Source: Candidatus Iainarchaeum sp.
GTDB lineage: Archaea > Iainarchaeota > Iainarchaeia > Iainarchaeales > JAAZKV01
DNA: 33,460 nucleotides
Reading direction: 5' to 3'
NCBI GenBank assembly: GCA_012799645.1
Contig: JAAZKV010000011.1
Location: 1-33,460, forward strand
The position numbers and the translations under genes were made by a program. A model generated the notes under the pieces. It made no database searches, was not told where the DNA came from, and was given only the letters and a program-made list of their open reading frames with translations. Below are positions 32,810 through 33,460 of the stretch, piece after piece. Positions within the stretch are counted from its first letter, which is position 1; every line of letters begins with the position of its first letter.

Positions 32810-32846
32810 TCATGATACTATCATGATATTGTATGACTGATCATGA
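32810..32846 (+). promoter_or_regulatory. Operator-like TCATGA repeats over the start
   Basis: The palindrome TCATGA occurs at 32810, 32821 and 32841, that is 11 and 20 bp apart, all on nearly the same helix face. The first two lie between the TATA box and the expected start and extend to TCATGATA; the third is inside codons 3-5. Binding here would block initiation, which fits autoregulation by the encoded winged-helix protein. Confidence 0.55.
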
Positions 32847-33324
32847 TTTATCAAACTACGATTCTCAAAAGTTGTTAAACGATCTTAACGCAGTTAAGCG
32901 TATTTCTCCCGAGTTTAACACACTTTCAATGGATATGCAAGAAATCATGAAAGAATCAAGCAACCCAGCATTTTTAGCTGCCTTGCTTTATAGATTAACA
33001 AAAGAGAGAGAAGAAACAAACCAAATCCTTAAAAGATTAGAAGAAAAATTTGCTAAAATCCAAGAACTATTACAAAATCAAACTAACACATCCTCTAACC
33101 CCAACACAGAGGATAACATTTTGTCAGAACCTGACCAACACATAATGCAACTAGTAAGCACAGTTGGAATGGTTTCTGCACAAGATGTTCAATTAAGGTT
33201 ATCCTATAAGAACTCAAACGCTGCAAGCCAACGTTTGAACAATTTAGTGAGAAGAGGTCATTTGAAGAGAATACGTTCAGGAAAAAGAGTAATGTTCATG
33301 CCCCAACACCCAAACAAAGCATGA
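32833..33324 (+). CDS. Winged-helix DNA-binding protein with coiled coil
   Basis: 163 residues. Residues 1-50 are helical without known motif, about 52-82 form a charged coiled coil (RLTKEREETNQILKRLEEKFAKIQELL), a Asn/Thr-rich linker follows, and residues about 98-158 are a winged helix (HIMQLVSTVGMVSAQDVQLRLSYKNSNAASQRLNNLVRRGHLKRIRSGKRVMFMP) with the recognition helix at about 125-140. Likely a dimeric transcription regulator. The gene is leaderless and carries operator-like repeats over its start, so it probably regulates itself. It uses more C-ending and A-ending codons than its neighbours. Confidence 0.82.
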   Translation: MTDHDLSNYDSQKLLNDLNAVKRISPEFNTLSMDMQEIMKESSNPAFLAALLYRLTKEREETNQILKRLEEKFAKIQELLQNQTNTSSNPNTEDNILSEPDQHIMQLVSTVGMVSAQDVQLRLSYKNSNAASQRLNNLVRRGHLKRIRSGKRVMFMPQHPNKA

Positions 33325-33384
33325 GTAATATAACTTCCCTGCAATCTAATTTTTCTAAAAAATGACCTCTCCTCCTTTGCCTGC

Positions 33385-33420
33385 ACTTTTTTTCTTTCTG
33401 CGAAAGAAAAAACCTGCACT
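33385..33420. repeat. Hairpin flanked by CCTGCACT direct repeats
   Basis: TTTTTTCTTTC, loop TGC, GAAAGAAAAAA is a perfect 11-bp stem. CCTGCACT stands directly before it and again after it. It may be a terminator for the regulator gene or the edge of a repeat element; the window ends soon after. Confidence 0.5.
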
Positions 33421-33460
33421 AAAAAAGAAAGGCTGGAATTGTATTTTTTTGTGAGAGAAA

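Larger units (their letters stand above)
32279..32832. other. Divergent spacer with repeats and two promoters
   Basis: The RuBisCO side (about 32290-32440) is built of roughly nine units like CAAAAATATTCTACT, 15-16 bp each, which would lie in the RuBisCO leader. On the other side ATTAATTTAATG recurs three to four times at about 32545-32590, followed by GT-rich sequence. TATA boxes lie at 32457-32465 (minus) and 32800-32808 (plus). No gene is seen. Confidence 0.65.

Overview
The window is AT-rich archaeal DNA. The archaeal markers are a thermosome subunit, Alba, a Sec61-beta homologue, an archaeal-type IleRS, TATA-box promoters with very short or absent leaders, class III (QxxxE) prepilin signal peptides, and a RuBisCO with form II/III features. 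Small gene sizes, a tRNA-Ile with a UAU anticodon, tandem histone-fold proteins with coiled coils and a bacterial-type guanylate kinase fit a DPANN-type lineage. That placement is inference; no rRNA is present to confirm it.

Layout. 1-190: tRNA-Pro (minus strand) whose 3' end lies inside a 79-bp-period direct repeat. 309-2438: a membrane protein, a KaiC-like ATPase and a degenerate RecA-fold protein. 2618-16435: a large type IV pilus-like surface locus. Its plus-strand half encodes two large class III signal-peptide proteins (one with a LamG-like domain), a third class III prepilin and three small pilin-like proteins with overlapping genes. Its minus-strand half encodes the probable major pilin, two TadC/FlaJ-type membrane platform proteins and an 878-residue secretion ATPase with a long disordered charged tail and a winged helix. 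A second degenerate RecA-fold protein, a membrane-anchored beta-rich protein and a coiled-coil membrane protein close the locus. The nearest familiar analogue is the ArlH/ArlI/ArlJ motor of archaella.

16436-23460: a tandem histone-fold protein, a GC-rich hairpin repeat cluster, a minus-strand pair of a CARF-HTH sensor and a small kinase-like protein with no CRISPR genes nearby, a winged-helix regulator, the thermosome, guanylate kinase, and an MscS-TM-like membrane protein. 23967-27282: tRNA-Ile(UAU) directly before ileS, then a convergent 56-codon Sec61-beta gene. 27450-29985: two related membrane-anchored GATase-like proteins around a doubtful K-rich membrane ORF and a possible 18-codon leader ORF. 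30272-33324: Alba, RuBisCO with a long repeat-filled leader, and a leaderless winged-helix regulator with operator-like repeats over its own start.

Two features recur across the window. Intergenic spacers are built from degenerate 10-18 bp tandem repeats, and 12-bp in-frame repeats have produced Lys/Asn-rich N-terminal tails on unrelated proteins. The best candidates for undescribed biology are the pilus locus with its paired Walker-less RecA-fold proteins, the double histone-fold coiled-coil protein, and the CARF-HTH/kinase pair.
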